DNA of 64,000 nucleotides from Pectinophora gossypiella (GCF_024362695.1 NC_065422.1:8245534-8309533), one strand, 5' to 3'; numbered from the stretch's first letter, positions 9,915 to 20,699 are shown. Numbers and translations: made by a program. Notes: generated by a model from the sequence alone, not told the origin.

Positions 9915-10057
9915 AATACAAAAGGGGGTGGCCCAAAGAGACTTGGCGACGCTCGGTTGATCGGGAATTAAAAACTCTCGGCATGTCATGGGAGCAAGCT
10001 ATAGAGACTGCAAAAGACCGCGAGGAGTGTAAATGTTATTCAAGCACTACATCCTAA
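9915..10057 (+). pseudogene. LN-G: LINE C-terminus
   Basis: Open to a TAA at 10055. Encodes KRGWPKETWRRSVDRELKTL then GMSWEQAIETAKDREE. This matches the well-known RTE-like ending of a basic GRPKxTWRR motif followed by an amphipathic AxDRxxW helix. The usual tryptophan after DRxx is a cysteine here, and the last residues differ. Only the C-terminal 47 codons remain. Confidence 0.75.
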
Positions 10058-10284
10058 CAGGGGATAAAAGGATTAGGAAGAAGAAAAGTTACTATTACTA
10101 TGCGACTATTTTATACACTTATACATTACTTACTAGTATAGAAGTTGCGGCTTCCAAATACATCCCACTTAGGGCCCTATCTCACTAGGACACCCACAAA
10201 ATGTTTGACTGGTTGCACAACCAACAAGACTGGGGCTTTAGCATAGAATAAGGAATAATACTACGCATAGAATGGCGAGACCGA

Positions 10285-10735
10285 ACAGAAGCAAGAGAAG
10301 TGTGTCAGGATCGAAGCAAATGGAATTCTATAGTCTCTGCTTACCCCGGTGGGAAATAGGCGTGAGTTTATGTATGTATGTGTGTAGAACGGCAACTCTC
10401 CGCTCCCTACCAGCAGATGAGCTAGGTTTACCTCACCCCCCACCCGTCGAACATAGTTTAGTCTTCAATCGTATGGCGTCAGAAGTCACACACACAGTTG
10501 CGTGTGTACGAATACGTCAATGTGTGGTGTCTGTGTAAAACACGGTTGTTTGTATGAAGTGTCCGTGGTGTGGCTTTAGTCAGGTTTCAAACGATTTTGA
10601 CAATAAAGAAAGTAACAGTGAAAAAACATATAGGATTGATGTAATACATAGAGTAATACGGAGCTCCGTCGAATTGTGTATCCGGCCAAGAAGTTAATGC
10701 CATCTGCGGCAAATCTACAATAAGTCACGTCAAAA
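10285..10735 (+). mobile_element. Composite LN-A / W / RetA tail, copy 2
   Basis: LN-A C-terminus scrap and tail (10285-10384), W (10385-10681), RetA tail (10682-10735). In this copy the W frame from 10555 runs 47 codons (MKCPWCGFSQVSNDFDNKES, later RSSVELCIRPRS) because a base difference removes the stop seen in copy 1. Similarity to 6593-6984 is high throughout. Confidence 0.82.
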
Positions 10736-11171
10736 ATTAAAGAAAACAAAAACGTCGAATTGTTTGCAACTTGGCTAACCTCCAGACGATCATCTGAATC
10801 CAGGTGATATCTTAAACATAAATAAAAAATAAACGGGTTGCGTTTTTATTTTTTTCCGGTCAGGTAATTAATGGAATTTGAGAAGTGATTGATTTGATTG
10901 ATTGATTGAACATTCCCAGTAGTAAAAAGCGTAAAAATATGTAAAAAAAGCGTTATTACCTAACTTTTAGGCAGATAAGACTAGAGTACAAGAAAAATCA
11001 AATTGAAAAAGAAAACCAACTAGTGTCCTTACTATTAAAGATTTTTTATAAAGGGGACATTCCCGCTCTGAGAGCATTCCCGAGAACGGCACACCACTGC
11101 ATTTGATGCAAATAGAGTGATGATGATGATGACCTATGTAATAGACTCAAGTTTTAAAAATAATTCAAGTA
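10736..11171. other. No recognised feature
   Basis: 10760-10780 carries GTTTGCAACTTGGCTAA, also seen in the palindrome at 27966-28106. A (TTGA)n-like run lies near 10890. Otherwise nothing recognised. Confidence 0.35.
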
Positions 11172-11186
11172 TACCTACCTATACCA

Positions 11187-11556
11187 ATCATCATCTCCCT
11201 AGCATTATCCGGTTTTTCACAAGGTCCGCTTACCTAACCTAAAGATTTGACAGGTCAGGTTTTTTACAGAAACGACTGCCTGTCTGTCCCTCCAAATCGC
11301 GAAAGGAAAACCAGCCCAATACAGGTTAGGTCACATACCTCCGGAAATGCATTTCTCAGGAATATGGGTCTTCTCACGATGTTTTCCTTCACCGCTGAAC
11401 ACGTGATAATCATTTACGATCCAATATTCAATATTCAAAATATAAATTCTAAAACAAATTCGACAATCATTGGTTTAGGCCTATGCTGGATTCAAACCTG
11501 CGACCTCAAAGTGAGAGGCAAGCGTTCTAACGACTGGGCTACCACGGCTTACCAAT
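11187..11556 (-). mobile_element. SINE-T3, complete, with 15-base target duplication
   Basis: Flanked by TACCTACCTATACCA at 11172-11186 and 11557-11571. On the minus strand it starts AAGCCGTGGTAGCCCAGTCG, a tRNA-like head with B box GGTTTGAATCC. It continues through ACCTGTATTGGGCTGGTTTT to an ATGATG-type tail. At 370 bases it is one of two complete copies, so it defines the family's ends. Confidence 0.95.
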
Positions 11557-11571
11557 TACCTACCTATACCA

Positions 11572-12013
11572 GTGTCTGAAATAAATATTATTTATTAATA
11601 TTTATATATTCCTTACGGGGTTTTCATTTTCAAAGAAAACAGGAAAAGTTGTGTAATGGAATAAATTATCGGACCAATTTTCATGGGACCGGATTTTTCC
11701 CTATTATTGTCATTGAGTAAAATCTGATTGATTTCCCCTTCAATTGCAGAGGTCGACCTTTGTGTCGATCATAATGAAATTATGAGGTATTATAACACTT
11801 GTGTTTGAAGCGAGATCTTTTGAAGTATACAATACAATACAAATACACTTTTTGCACCAAAATAAAAAGAAATAATTACAAAAAGACTCAAAAAGAAGTA
11901 AAGTAAGCGAATTATTGATTCAATGGGAGATATTTAGAAACGCAACTGCGTATTGACCGTTATGAGACAAACACCAAAGTATATCTTCATTTTCGCATCT
12001 GCCTTGTTATATA
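11572..12013. other. Mostly unrecognised; short TL2 scrap
   Basis: 11824-11890 is a minus-strand TL2 tail (ATACACTTTTTGCACCAAAA). The rest has no match. Confidence 0.4.
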
Positions 12014-12498
12014 CAGGGTGTTAGTGACATCGTAACGAATACTCAGGGGGAAGATTCAGGCCATGATTCTGAGTTAATATCAAGTGGAATTTTTCGTCGC
12101 AAAATTTATCATTTTTTTTAGTTTTTTTTTATTATTTTCAATTTTATATTTTTGCGATGAAAAATTCCACTTGATATTAACTCAGAATAATCAGCTGAAT
12201 CATCCCCCTCAGTATTCGTTACGATGTCACTTACACCCCACACAAGTACATACGATAGCCATACAAGTAGGTATGGGTGTTAGTGACACCGTAACGAATA
12301 CTGAGGGGGATGGTTCAGACCATGATTCTGAGTTGATATCAAGTGGAATTTTCAGTCTGAATATTCCTGAAAATTTTTGTGTTGTTTTTAATTATTTTCA
12401 ATTCCATACTTTTGCGACGGAAAATTCCACTTGATATCATCTCAGAATCATGGCCTCAATCACCCCTCAAAGTTTTTGTTACGATGTCACTAACACCC
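12014..12498. mobile_element. Double-hairpin element P, copy 1 (dimer)
   Basis: Two palindromic units, 12014-12238 and 12275-12498, each with about 90-base inverted arms: GGTGTTAGTGACATCGTAAC at the outside and TTGATATCAAGTGGAATTTT further in. The 36-base linker 12239-12274 is homologous, in reverse complement, to the linker at 40172-40206. The whole dimer therefore appears to be one conserved unit. The arms read partly open but encode nothing recognisable. Confidence 0.88.
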
Positions 12499-12584
12499 GG
12501 TATATTAATAAAGAAAATAGGTAATAAGTACCTTTTCGTATCATTATGTCATAAACTCTTTTTATTGTGTCTGAGAAAATTGAT

Positions 12585-12650
12585 ATCATATGGTTTCCAG
12601 GATTTTTGCCCGGCTAATGACAATAGGCTTGCTACTATTACATACATACA
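12585..12650 (+). mobile_element. U repeat fragment
   Basis: TGGTTTCCAGGATTTTTGCC and the following CGGCTAATG match 7100-7150. The match stops where LN-A begins, and a possible continuation (ATACATGGGACTTACGTATC) lies at 12856 beyond it. This suggests LN-A inserted into U. Confidence 0.5.
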
Positions 12651-12830
12651 TAAACTCACGCCTATTTCCCACCGGGGTAAGCAGAGACTATAGAGTTCCA
12701 TTTGCTTCGATACTGACACACTTCGCTGGCTTCCTCCACATTCATCAATCGCTTCATACACGCACGCCGATTCAGAGTAGATCGTATTAAACCTTTCTAA
12801 GGACATCTCCAATTTGGTCAATGTAAGTCA
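12645..12830 (-). pseudogene. LN-A LINE C-terminus
   Basis: Reverse complement encodes IVYSLCLPR-type shadow frames; in the LN-A frame it gives VCQYRSKWNSIVSAYPGGK and then the tail with TATGTATGTA. The RNRRACM and DQIGD portions are recognisable at 12750-12825. Truncated upstream. Confidence 0.75.
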
Positions 12831-12926
12831 TTCTCGTCCCCTCTTTTTGCCCCTTATACATGGGACTTACGTATCTGGCAATGGGGAGTATAGTACACAC
12901 CACAGGGGATGCTGGCGTGATGCTAT

Positions 12927-13103
12927 TCTTCTTCTATCGTGTGGGCTGTGAAGTGGATTACCTACCCCATCAACCCTGGTGTCAGGGTTACTATTGAGCC
13001 GCCAAAGGCCTCTGACATGGCTCATTAACGACTACTAACTTACATCAGTAAGTGCTGATCACCTGATTGTCCGAAAGAAAGATGATCCGTGCTTCGAAGG
13101 CGC
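12927..13103 (-). mobile_element. SINE-T2 with internal inversion
   Basis: 12927-13058 reads SINE-T2 3' half on the minus strand (tail CACACGATAGAAGAAGAAT). From about 13059 the sequence flips to the plus strand (CTGATCACCTGATTGTCCGA and the central domain start). An 8-base duplication, GATGCTAT, flanks it at 12919-12926 and 13104-13111. This fits twin priming. Confidence 0.8.
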
Positions 13104-13111
13104 GATGCTAT

Positions 13112-13561
13112 GTTATATTATGTTGTGATTTTTAGAAAAGACGTTTTCACTATAAAGCGAAGATTAAGTATTCTTCGTAATGGATAATTCACCAAGCTGC
13201 TTTATTAGACAAGTTCTTTTTACGAGCTATAATCTCTTCCAAGGTTGACACTTTCATTCAAGGCTTTAACATAAAGTAAAATATTGTTATATTACAAAAA
13301 AAAAAAAAATTGTTAAAAATATTTTATTTTGGTTTTTATTCTGCCGCTCTTATACTGAAACGAAGTATGTATATTGTTTCCACGGAATTTAATATTTTCT
13401 TCAAGAACCAACCCGAAGGAGGAAGCAAATAAAGTTTCTAATTTTTTTTTTTTTTCTTTACCTTTGTTCGCAGTGGCCGCTTCCACAATGCTTATTATCT
13501 TTTATTACTCTTCTAGAGATGGGCTTATCCTTACTGATATCATAAATTTCATAATCTTGCA
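13112..13561. other. No recognised feature
   Basis: AT-rich with A- and T-runs at 13297 and 13443. No coding signal. Confidence 0.4.
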
Positions 13562-13755
13562 TTTTTTTTGACGTGACTTATTGTAGGTTTGCCGCAGATG
13601 GCATTAACTACTTGGCCGGACAAATGGGGAGCGCTGAAGGCTCTCACCCGGTACAACGTTTAAAACAACAAGCCTGAGGGTGCCCAGTTGGGCGCGAACT
13701 ACAACTCAGGGCGTCGTCTGAGAGGAACAATATTTGAAAGAATCAATCGACCCTA
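13562..13755 (-). mobile_element. RetA, 5'-truncated
   Basis: A T-run, then GACGTGACTTATTGTAGGTT, then the RetA body up to ATCAATCGACCCTA. It is followed without a gap by TL1. Confidence 0.88.
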
Positions 13756-13756
13756 C

Positions 13757-13875
13757 TATTACATAACGATCGTCTCATCCGCCTAAAACTACTGCAGCTT
13801 TATACAACCTGTATAGCCGGGGAAAAGAAGCTGCAAGAAAAACCTCGGCATAGGGCCCTAGACGTTCTTTAAAAA
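13757..13875 (-). mobile_element. TL1 LINE tail
   Basis: Reads CGTCTCATCCGCCTAAAACT on the plus strand, the reverse complement of the TL1 end. Followed by an A-rich run. Confidence 0.75.
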
Positions 13876-14486
13876 AAAAATAAACAAATAAAAATAAAAT
13901 TTGTTAAAATTATTTTATTTTGTTTTTTATTCAGTGCAATAATTTTTTTTTCGAATATTTGAAATATTTGTATATTTTTATACAAAAATATTCTTATACA
14001 AACATTGTGAAGTTCTGTTGATCTCTTCCAGCAGAACTAGAAATAAGCTGAATCATTTGTTTGTTTTGTATGTAATCTATTATGTATTAAGGCATTGTTA
14101 CATAAATAAAGGAATATCCTGTTGATTGAAGAGCAGTCTATGCCCAGCTGTGGGACGTATATAACTTTTTATGTTACATTATCGATATTCTTTGTGAAAC
14201 CTTATCCCATCACTCAACTTTACTTTTTCCTTAAGAAAATTACAAATTATATTCATCTATCTATTTGCCTTTACACCTGTTTGCTTCTTAATAGAAGGAT
14301 GATCTTCAAGCCAAATGTTTTCATTAAACTTTGTTAATTTTATACCTCCTACCTCCTTTTTTCCTCTTTCAACAGAAGCTTCATAAAAAAGGGATTATGT
14401 TTTTTTTTACTCCGAAACTCTGAAATGCTTAAAGAATTTTATATAAATATATTCAACGATTATTATAAGGGCGATAATTCGGTGCT
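13876..14486. other. No recognised feature
   Basis: Very AT-rich. A SINE-T1-tail-like scrap (TGCCCAGCTGTGGGACGTAT) is at 14141-14160. Confidence 0.45.
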
Positions 14487-14640
14487 ATTGAGCTGACAGC
14501 GACTCCCCGAACGGCGAATTGATGAAAAGCTCATTTCCAAACAGTTTTTACCTAGAGTGTACTATACAGAAAAAATCACGCGACGTCAAGACAGTCGCCG
14601 TAGCGGGAATCGCAGTTCGGGAAGTCGCTGTCAACGCAAT
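14487..14640. mobile_element. Hairpin MITE, single copy here
   Basis: Inverted arms of about 31 bases with mismatches: ATTGAGCTGACAGCGACTCC at 14487 and ATTGCGTTGACAGCGACTTC on the other strand at 14640. No other copy seen in this window. Confidence 0.6.
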
Positions 14641-14834
14641 AATTCATTCAGCGAATTAATTAAATGAGTTAGTTATAAAACTAACACTTCATTCGTCAGC
14701 GTTGGCAAGACAATAAAAAAATTGCCAATAGGTGCTACAAAATGTTTTCTGTAAACATGGCACAACCGATTGTTTTTAACTGTACTTAACAAAAAAACTA
14801 GAAAATTCGTTTTGCTACTTTCTAGAAATGTATT

Positions 14835-14975
14835 TTTGGCGATGCGGCTCACCACCTAATCACGTTGGTCTAACAGAAAGCTCGGTGAGGTGTGAGTACT
14901 TAGTTCATCTTGAAATGGATGTACGCCAATCCAATTGGGATACAGTCGTGAACTTATGTTATGTATTTTTAGCAT
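14835..14975 (+). mobile_element. SINE-T4, 3' half
   Basis: CGATGCGGCTCACCACCTAA, AGAAAGCTCGGTGAGGTGTG and CCAATTGGGATACAGTCGTG followed by TTATGTTATG. This resembles Bm1-type lepidopteran SINE 3' ends. The tRNA head is absent. Confidence 0.8.
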
Positions 14976-15014
14976 TTTACATTAATTATCATCATCATTA
15001 TCATCAACCGGAAA

Positions 15015-15185
15015 CCGTCCACTGCTGGACATAAGCCTCCCCCTAGGCTCGCCACATATGACCGATTCTCTGCTGCTAGCATCCAGCGTTTTCCCGCCAC
15101 CTCCACTTTGTGGACCATGCCCACGCTGCGCTTTTCGATCCGTGGTTTCCACTCGAGAACCGATGTGCCCTGCCCACTGCCACTT
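15015..15185 (-). pseudogene. LN-C: RTE LINE C-terminus
   Basis: On the minus strand: LKWQWAGHIGSRVETTDRKA, then a frame break, KRWMLAAENRS, and LCPAVDG. This matches the RTE ending WAGHIAR...RWMRAAQDR. The usual catalytic part is upstream and absent. At least one frameshift and a GATGATAATGATG tail. Confidence 0.75.
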
Positions 15186-15825
15186 AAGGGTGTAGGGACC
15201 CTAGACTAATTCCTATCCATCCTTCAGTCGCGTAAGTAGTTCTTGCCATATAATATGCTGAAAATCTACAATGAGGCACGTCAAAACAACACAGGTACTG
15301 CAGGAAAAACTCGCGACAATATGTATGTATGTGTTTTTGTCTGCGATAAATAGTAATTGTATTGTTTTGTAATGTATGTGTTAACGCATTAAGGGTGTGG
15401 GGACCATAGTCTAGTTCCTATCCTTTACCTAGATGGCGTACGTGTATGGCACAGTGTAAAACGTAAATAATTTAGTATTTTTCTCATTTACTTACCATTA
15501 TTTCTGAGACTTCATTTTATTTGTGTCATAATAGGTAAAAATAATAATGTATTTTCTTTAAATCATTGAATAAATATAACGGGTTTAATCAATAATTATT
15601 ACCCATACAATTTTTTAGTATATACCTAGTTTCTGTATTTTGTTACAAATAAACGTAAATAAACCTTCACATTTTTTTTCTTTATGTAGTTTCTAATAAT
15701 AAGTCATAAAAAGAACTTTTAAATAGGAAGTTGTCAATAACTTCAGAGCCAGAGTCAACCTGAAGAAAATAGGAAGGGGTATATTTTTATTGTTTCTTAA
15801 GAACTTATTCTCTAGACTTTCTAAT
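15186..15825. other. Unrecognised, with a direct repeat
   Basis: AAGGGTGTAGGGACC...CTAATTCCTATCC at 15186-15220 recurs as AAGGGTGTGGGGACC...CTAGTTCCTATCC at 15390-15424. A reverse-complement trace (GGTCCCAACACCCTTAA) is near 16110. Nature unknown. Confidence 0.4.
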
Positions 15826-15994
15826 CTTTTATCGTGTGGATTGTGAGGTGTTATACCAACCTCATCACCCTGGTGTCAGGGTTACTGTTGAGCCGCCAAA
15901 AGCCCCTGACATGGCTCATGTAACGACTACTTACTTACATCAGTAAGTAGTAACCGGGACCAACGGCTTAACGTGCCTTCCGAAGCACGGATCA
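15826..15994 (-). mobile_element. SINE-T2, 5'-truncated
   Basis: Tail through central domain (AACGTGCCTTCCGAAGCACG). It stops at GGATCA, before the tRNA-like head. Confidence 0.88.
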
Positions 15995-16862
15995 AGTGGT
16001 GGCAAAAAGGTGTAGAGCTCATTTAGCTTAGTTTATCAATGACAAAAACAATGATTTCGATCGGTTACACTTACGCCATCTATTGTCGTCGAAATGTATA
16101 GAGCGAGGGTCCCAACACCCTTAACCATTTTACGTATCTACTCGTATGCCGGCAGGATGGCACACTAATCATTCAATAAGGAGTGAATAAAAAAATAACC
16201 ATGCGTGGATCTCAAACATGAAAACACCAAGTTTATTGCTACATTTTGAACAGTTTTCTGAAAATTTACAGTCCTGTTACGCCAATATTTTACGTATTTC
16301 GACACTCAAATGTTATTTGGTGCAATTTTTCTAACGAAACAAAAGCCGTCCGCACTGAAAAGTGTCGATAAACAAAATTTATGCCACATCCGCATAGTTA
16401 AACTGAAACTTGTTCAATCGGGTTAAAATATATGCTGCCGATTTAATTTCCGTTGAAACGTGTAGTGTTTTTATTCAATTGCATTCATGTGCCTTTTTTG
16501 CCAAACGAAGCTTTTTTAATTTTTTAGGAGATTACGACTCACAATTCTATCTATATACCCTTCAAATTCCGTTATATAATCCCCTAATGGGCAATAAATT
16601 ATCTTTGTAAATCTGTCAAATAGAAATACTTCATTTATCGCGAAGCAATAGAATTTGCGCATGGCATGCTACGCTACTGACATCAGCTATCAACCGACTT
16701 TTACGGCGACTTTAAAACTAAAAAAGAGAAAGTTCAAAAATGGAGGAAGTTCTGTGTCAGAACATAGTAACTGCGGGTTTTTTTTTATAAATATAAAAAA
16801 TACATGATCATCATTTTGGAAAAAAAATCTTCAAAACGCAGCCCTGCAAAGACCCAAAATCC
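15995..16862. other. No recognised feature
   Basis: AT-rich. Contains only weak frames without family resemblance. Confidence 0.4.
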
Positions 16863-16980
16863 ATACGTTACCCGGAGGAGATTGCTACTTAGGAATAAGG
16901 CCACCTATTTTACTTTTTTCTCTTTTGTGCCTGTATCTTGTATTTCCTATGTGCGCAATAAAATATCTATTTGCTATGTT
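16863..16980 (+). mobile_element. TL2 LINE tail
   Basis: GGAGATTGCTACTTAGGAAT, then AAGGCCACCTATTTTAC, ending CGCAATAAAATATC. This is the degraded TL2 end with its AATAAA signal. Confidence 0.7.
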
Positions 16981-17321
16981 ATGTTCTACCAGAAGTGCCA
17001 AATCCAATATCTAAACCTATTTCTACAGAAATTGTCGCGTGTAAAGTAAATATTGGTACTCACGAATACTACCCCATTTCCAACTTTTAGTTGCCAAACA
17101 AAATTCGAAGTTACGTTTTCTTAATTTACAGAATTTAAATTACTTCGGGTCAGGTCGCATTTCGTGCTAGGAGAGGTAACAAAGTACGACGTTTATTGGA
17201 TGGAAAGTATTTACGGATTAATGTGGAACTTTATAGTTTCTAAAGGCCAATAGAAAGGAGGAAACCCAAAGGTATTTCAGAAAGAAAGTGGTTCGTCCGT
17301 AGATAAATATAGAGCACATGT
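16981..17321. other. No recognised feature
   Basis: No repeat partner or coding signal seen. Confidence 0.35.
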
Positions 17322-17438
17322 AAATGTCCTAACCAAACCAGGGATCACAAAGTGATTTTTGTGATAGACCCACCGGGAATCGAACATGGGTCCCCCAGAT
17401 CGTGAGGTCTACGCTTAGCCACTGGACCACGGAGTTCA
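17322..17438 (-). mobile_element. SINE-T2 head only
   Basis: On the minus strand CTCCGTGGTCCAGTGGCTAA gives the tRNA-like head, and the B-box region reads GTTCGATTCCCGG (one B-box base is changed upstream). It ends at GGTTAGGACATT. The 3' half is missing. Confidence 0.8.
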
Positions 17439-17995
17439 GTACCTATATGATAAAAATTCTCAAAGGCTTATCTTTATTTTTTATACCTAGTAAGAGACCT
17501 CAGGCATAATGCCGTCATGCGGCGAGTTTACATACACACGTACTATGTGTACACGCTATGGGTACGTACTATGTGTACGCGCTATGGGTATAGTATACGT
17601 ACTGTTTACTTGTGTACGTATGTTTATTAAATACTGAGACTTATAAAGGCAGTTTGCGTCTAAATTATTGCACCTTCAGACAAACTTCAGAGCTAGGTCT
17701 CGAGTACATATCCCAGTTATGTTTATTACATAACCTCGCCTGTAATCCACGTAAGTTTGAGTTAGACATTATTAATGCCTTCAGGAAACGCGCGTTCTTG
17801 AACAGTAGTTTACTTACTTGTATACATAGTGTTGCCGAGAGTCGATGAACATTCTATCGATTATATCGATACCAGCGCTGTGGCTTGCGCTTCGGCTTAT
17901 GCTGAGTGAGGCCTTTTTACGAAGGAAGCCGCCAGTATCGCAGTTGTCTATTGCCACGATAAAAAAAATGATAATTTTTATGTTTTATTTTTCTA
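17439..17995. other. Unrecognised, with a short tandem repeat
   Basis: CGTACTATGTGTACGCGCTATGGGTA-like units repeat two to three times at about 17535-17600 (period near 27). The rest has no match. Confidence 0.5.
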
Positions 17996-18120
17996 CTTAC
18001 TGATGTAAGTATGTCGTTACATGAGCCATGTCAGGGGCCTTTGGCGGCTCAATAATAACCCTGACACCAGGGTTGATGAGATTGGTATTCCACCACACAA
18101 TCCACACGATAAGAAGATTT
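17996..18120 (+). mobile_element. SINE-T2, 3' third
   Basis: GAGCCATGTCAGGGGCCTTT to the tail CACACGATAAGAAGATTTTC. Useful because its tail reads ACACGATAAGAAGA, the same as the LN-B tail at 18745-18770. Confidence 0.85.
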
Positions 18121-18584
18121 TCTTTGTTTTCATATTGCAAAGATCTTTATAGCCATCTAGTTAAGTATCTGAACGATCTATTTATCTTCAAAAGCTTGAT
18201 ATTTGTCTCTATAAGTAAACCTATCGATAAAAGTAGGTACATCACTAAATTCTAAGCGAACAAGATTGGCCCGAGGGGTTCTCTAACTCGACACGATGCA
18301 TCTACCTACTTCCGTTCTCTGTACATTGCTCGAATCAGGTTTTCAAAAGATCTTCATATTATATTTACGCACCTACTTCATAATATGACAGTTCATCGAT
18401 TTGAAGATAATATTACAGTATTTAAATGTACAACAGGAACGGGTACACCTCCCAAAACCTTTTGTTTCGCCGTCCGAGAGACCTCCGCCAGGTCTTGATT
18501 TGCCTTGGCTTACCTGGAAGTCTCTAAATCTTCGAACTCAGGTGGGCCGAAGTAAGGACAATTTGTTCAGGTGGGGTTTCTCGG
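18121..18584. other. No recognised feature
   Basis: Unmatched. 18480-18580 is GC-richer and may be upstream LN-B sequence, but I cannot align it. Confidence 0.3.
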
Positions 18585-18770
18585 ATGGCTCGGACAAAGT
18601 GCGGCACTGTTCCTCAAACGATGGAACATCTTACATCGTGTCCTGTGTGCCCAAACACCTGCACGCAGGAGGATCTGATGAGCGCTGCAGATAGCGCCAT
18701 ACTTGTTGCCAAGTTTTGGGGCGATACTATTTAGTTTGCCATCGACACGATAAGAAGAAGAATGTACAGC
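18585..18770 (+). pseudogene. LN-B LINE C-terminus, best copy
   Basis: The frame from 18585 encodes KCGTVPQTMEHLTSCPVC then PNTCTQEDLMSAADSAIL and KFWGDTI, ending at TAG (18732-18734). Reading on past that stop gives FAIDTIRRR, as in the 7613 copy, so the TAG is probably a mutation. The CG-x4-TMEH-x4-CP arrangement is the C/H motif found at the end of many LINE reverse transcriptases. The 3' DNA reads ATCGACACGATAAGAAGAAG. Confidence 0.75.
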
Positions 18771-18820
18771 CATGAGTCTGATAACAGCTTACTACGGGGT
18801 GGGTAAAAATCTTTATAAGG

Positions 18821-19069
18821 GCCCTCACGGGACATGGCAGACTCAACTAGTATCTACATAGAATGGAGCTGACCGAGTTCCCTTTATGCAGATTCTGTTT
18901 AAAGGAGCATGAGATGCCATTACACCTGTTGTGCAGCTGTGAGGCTCTCGAATACAGTAGAAGCCGAGCACTGGGCGGCCACATATTGGAGCCCCAGGAA
19001 GTCCTGGAGCTTCCTGCCAAAAATACTCTAGATCTCATCGAACGGATCTGTCTGGAAGATTATTTTTAA
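18821..19069 (+). pseudogene. LN-E: LINE C-terminus with CCHC finger
   Basis: Encodes ALTGHGRLN, an in-frame TAG, YLHRMELTEFPL, and then a C-x2-C-x8-H-x4-C finger (CRFCLKEHEMPLHLLCSC). It ends after LIERICLEDYF at TAA 19067-19069. The TGH-x2-LN-x2-LHR block followed by a CCHC finger is typical of the RNase H-like and terminal region of Jockey/R1-group LINEs. A single stop breaks about 83 codons, so this is a fairly young relic. It lies just after LN-B but is a different family. Confidence 0.8.
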
Positions 19070-19424
19070 ATGTAGGGATTTGGTCACAATAGATCTCGCT
19101 AGGTCGCAGTGGCCATTCGGGTTGCATCAATTCGAGCTCTTTTCTTTTTAAATAATAAAAAATAATAATTATAGCAGCATGGCATGTTACGTATTATACT
19201 TGTCTGCTAGACGGGAAGAGATAGAAGAAAGAAAGAAAAAAGAAACCCATAAATACAGTGCTGTCACTTCCTTAAGGAATCATCATCCTGAGCATGACAT
19301 AAAAGTTGACGGATGGATTATGTACGTACTTTTTAACATACGGGTTATGGACTACCTTATTCTATATTGTATCTCTGACTCCTATTCAACAAATTCAACA
19401 ATATCTTTATTCAATAGGTAACAT
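19070..19424. other. No recognised feature
   Basis: 19070-19150 may be the LN-E 3' UTR. The rest is unmatched. Confidence 0.35.
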
Positions 19425-19575
19425 AGTTACAGTTTGAATCGTCAATTTTACATAACGAAAGTCTCATCCGCCTAAAACTACTGCAGCTTCTCACAACCTG
19501 TATAGCCGGGGAAAAGAAGGTGCAAGAAAAACCTCGGCACAGGGCCCTAGACGTTCTTTAAAAAATATAAAAATA
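19425..19575 (-). mobile_element. TL1 LINE tail
   Basis: CTCATCCGCCTAAAACTACT and GCAAGAAAAACCTCGGCACA as in the other TL1 copies, preceded by CAATATCTTTATTCAATAGG, the reverse complement of its AATAAA end. Confidence 0.78.
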
Positions 19576-20387
19576 AATAAATAAATAAATTATCAAATGA
19601 ATCACTCATAATGATAAAGTTAGGTATAAAAAATACATAGCCAGAAATTAATTTATTTTTCACACTCAATAACGAGGAATGCGGGGAACCATTTCTAATT
19701 GGGATTCCTAATTCAAAATTTATGGCATTATCCCGTTTCCACCTCCGCTCTTCTCTAATGGCCACCATTTAAACGAAGGAACATCAGGCATTAACGTTTA
19801 TTTGGATTTCAAATTAAGAACACCTGTTGAACGGACGTGTCTCGCTTAGCGGAGTTTTTGAACGGACCCCGATAATTTGATTATTTACAGGGTTATGCAT
19901 TTGTTTACTTTTCTTGTACGTTGAGGAAAATGTTATTTCACTTTTTTATACTTTAAACGTATAGAAATGCGTATAAAAAGGGTATTATTGGTACCGAATA
20001 TTATATTACTTCCATTGTCTTTCATCCTTAAAACTGAAAATTGGCTTCAAAATGAGCCTGAGCGCAAACAAAGGGAATTAATTTCCGAAATAATAATCCC
20101 CACAACTGATTGATTGTACCTTCAAACACTTATTGAGTCCTATCGGAATTTTGGAACAGCTATGGTGGACAAGGAAACCTTTGAAATGTCATTGGTAAAG
20201 TGACATTTGGGGTCCAAATTGTTTCTTTGTAGTACTGGGATTGAAACAGCAATATATTTGCATTTAGAATAGGGACAATATTTTGAGTTCCCTTTTGAGT
20301 TTTGGTTGGCGATTTTGACCTATATTATATAACGGGTGACCAAAATGTCTTTTGGACACTTTACAAAATGGAAAACGTGAATCTTTG
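19576..20387. other. No recognised feature
   Basis: (AAAT)n at 19575-19590. The rest is unmatched AT-rich sequence. Confidence 0.4.
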
Positions 20388-20699
20388 ACTTCTTCTATCG
20401 TGTGGGTTGTGAGGTGAATTACCAACTTCATTAACCCTAGTGTCAGGGTTACTATTGAGCCGGCAAAAGCCTCTGATATGGCTCATATAACGACGTACTT
20501 CCATCAGTAAGTAGTAAACGGGACCAATGGCTTAATGTGCCTTCCGAAACACGGATCATCTTACTTTTTGGACAATCAGGTGATCAGCCTGTAATGTCCT
20601 AAACAAACCAGGGATCACAAAGTGGTTTTTGTGATATGTCTCCACCGGGATTCGAACCGGATCGTGAGCCCAACGTTCAATCATTGAACCACGGAGGCC
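20388..20699 (-). mobile_element. SINE-T2, full length with head deletion
   Basis: Tail to head on the plus strand. Inside the head about 10 bases between the B box and the rest are missing (TTCGAACCGGATCGTGAGCC), so this copy probably cannot be transcribed by RNA polymerase III. Confidence 0.9.

Noticed and set aside
12084..12434. A 116-codon open frame over the P element
   Set aside because: It lies across the palindromic arms of P; similar frames arise from the inverted arm sequence at 40185 and 61981. No domain resemblance.
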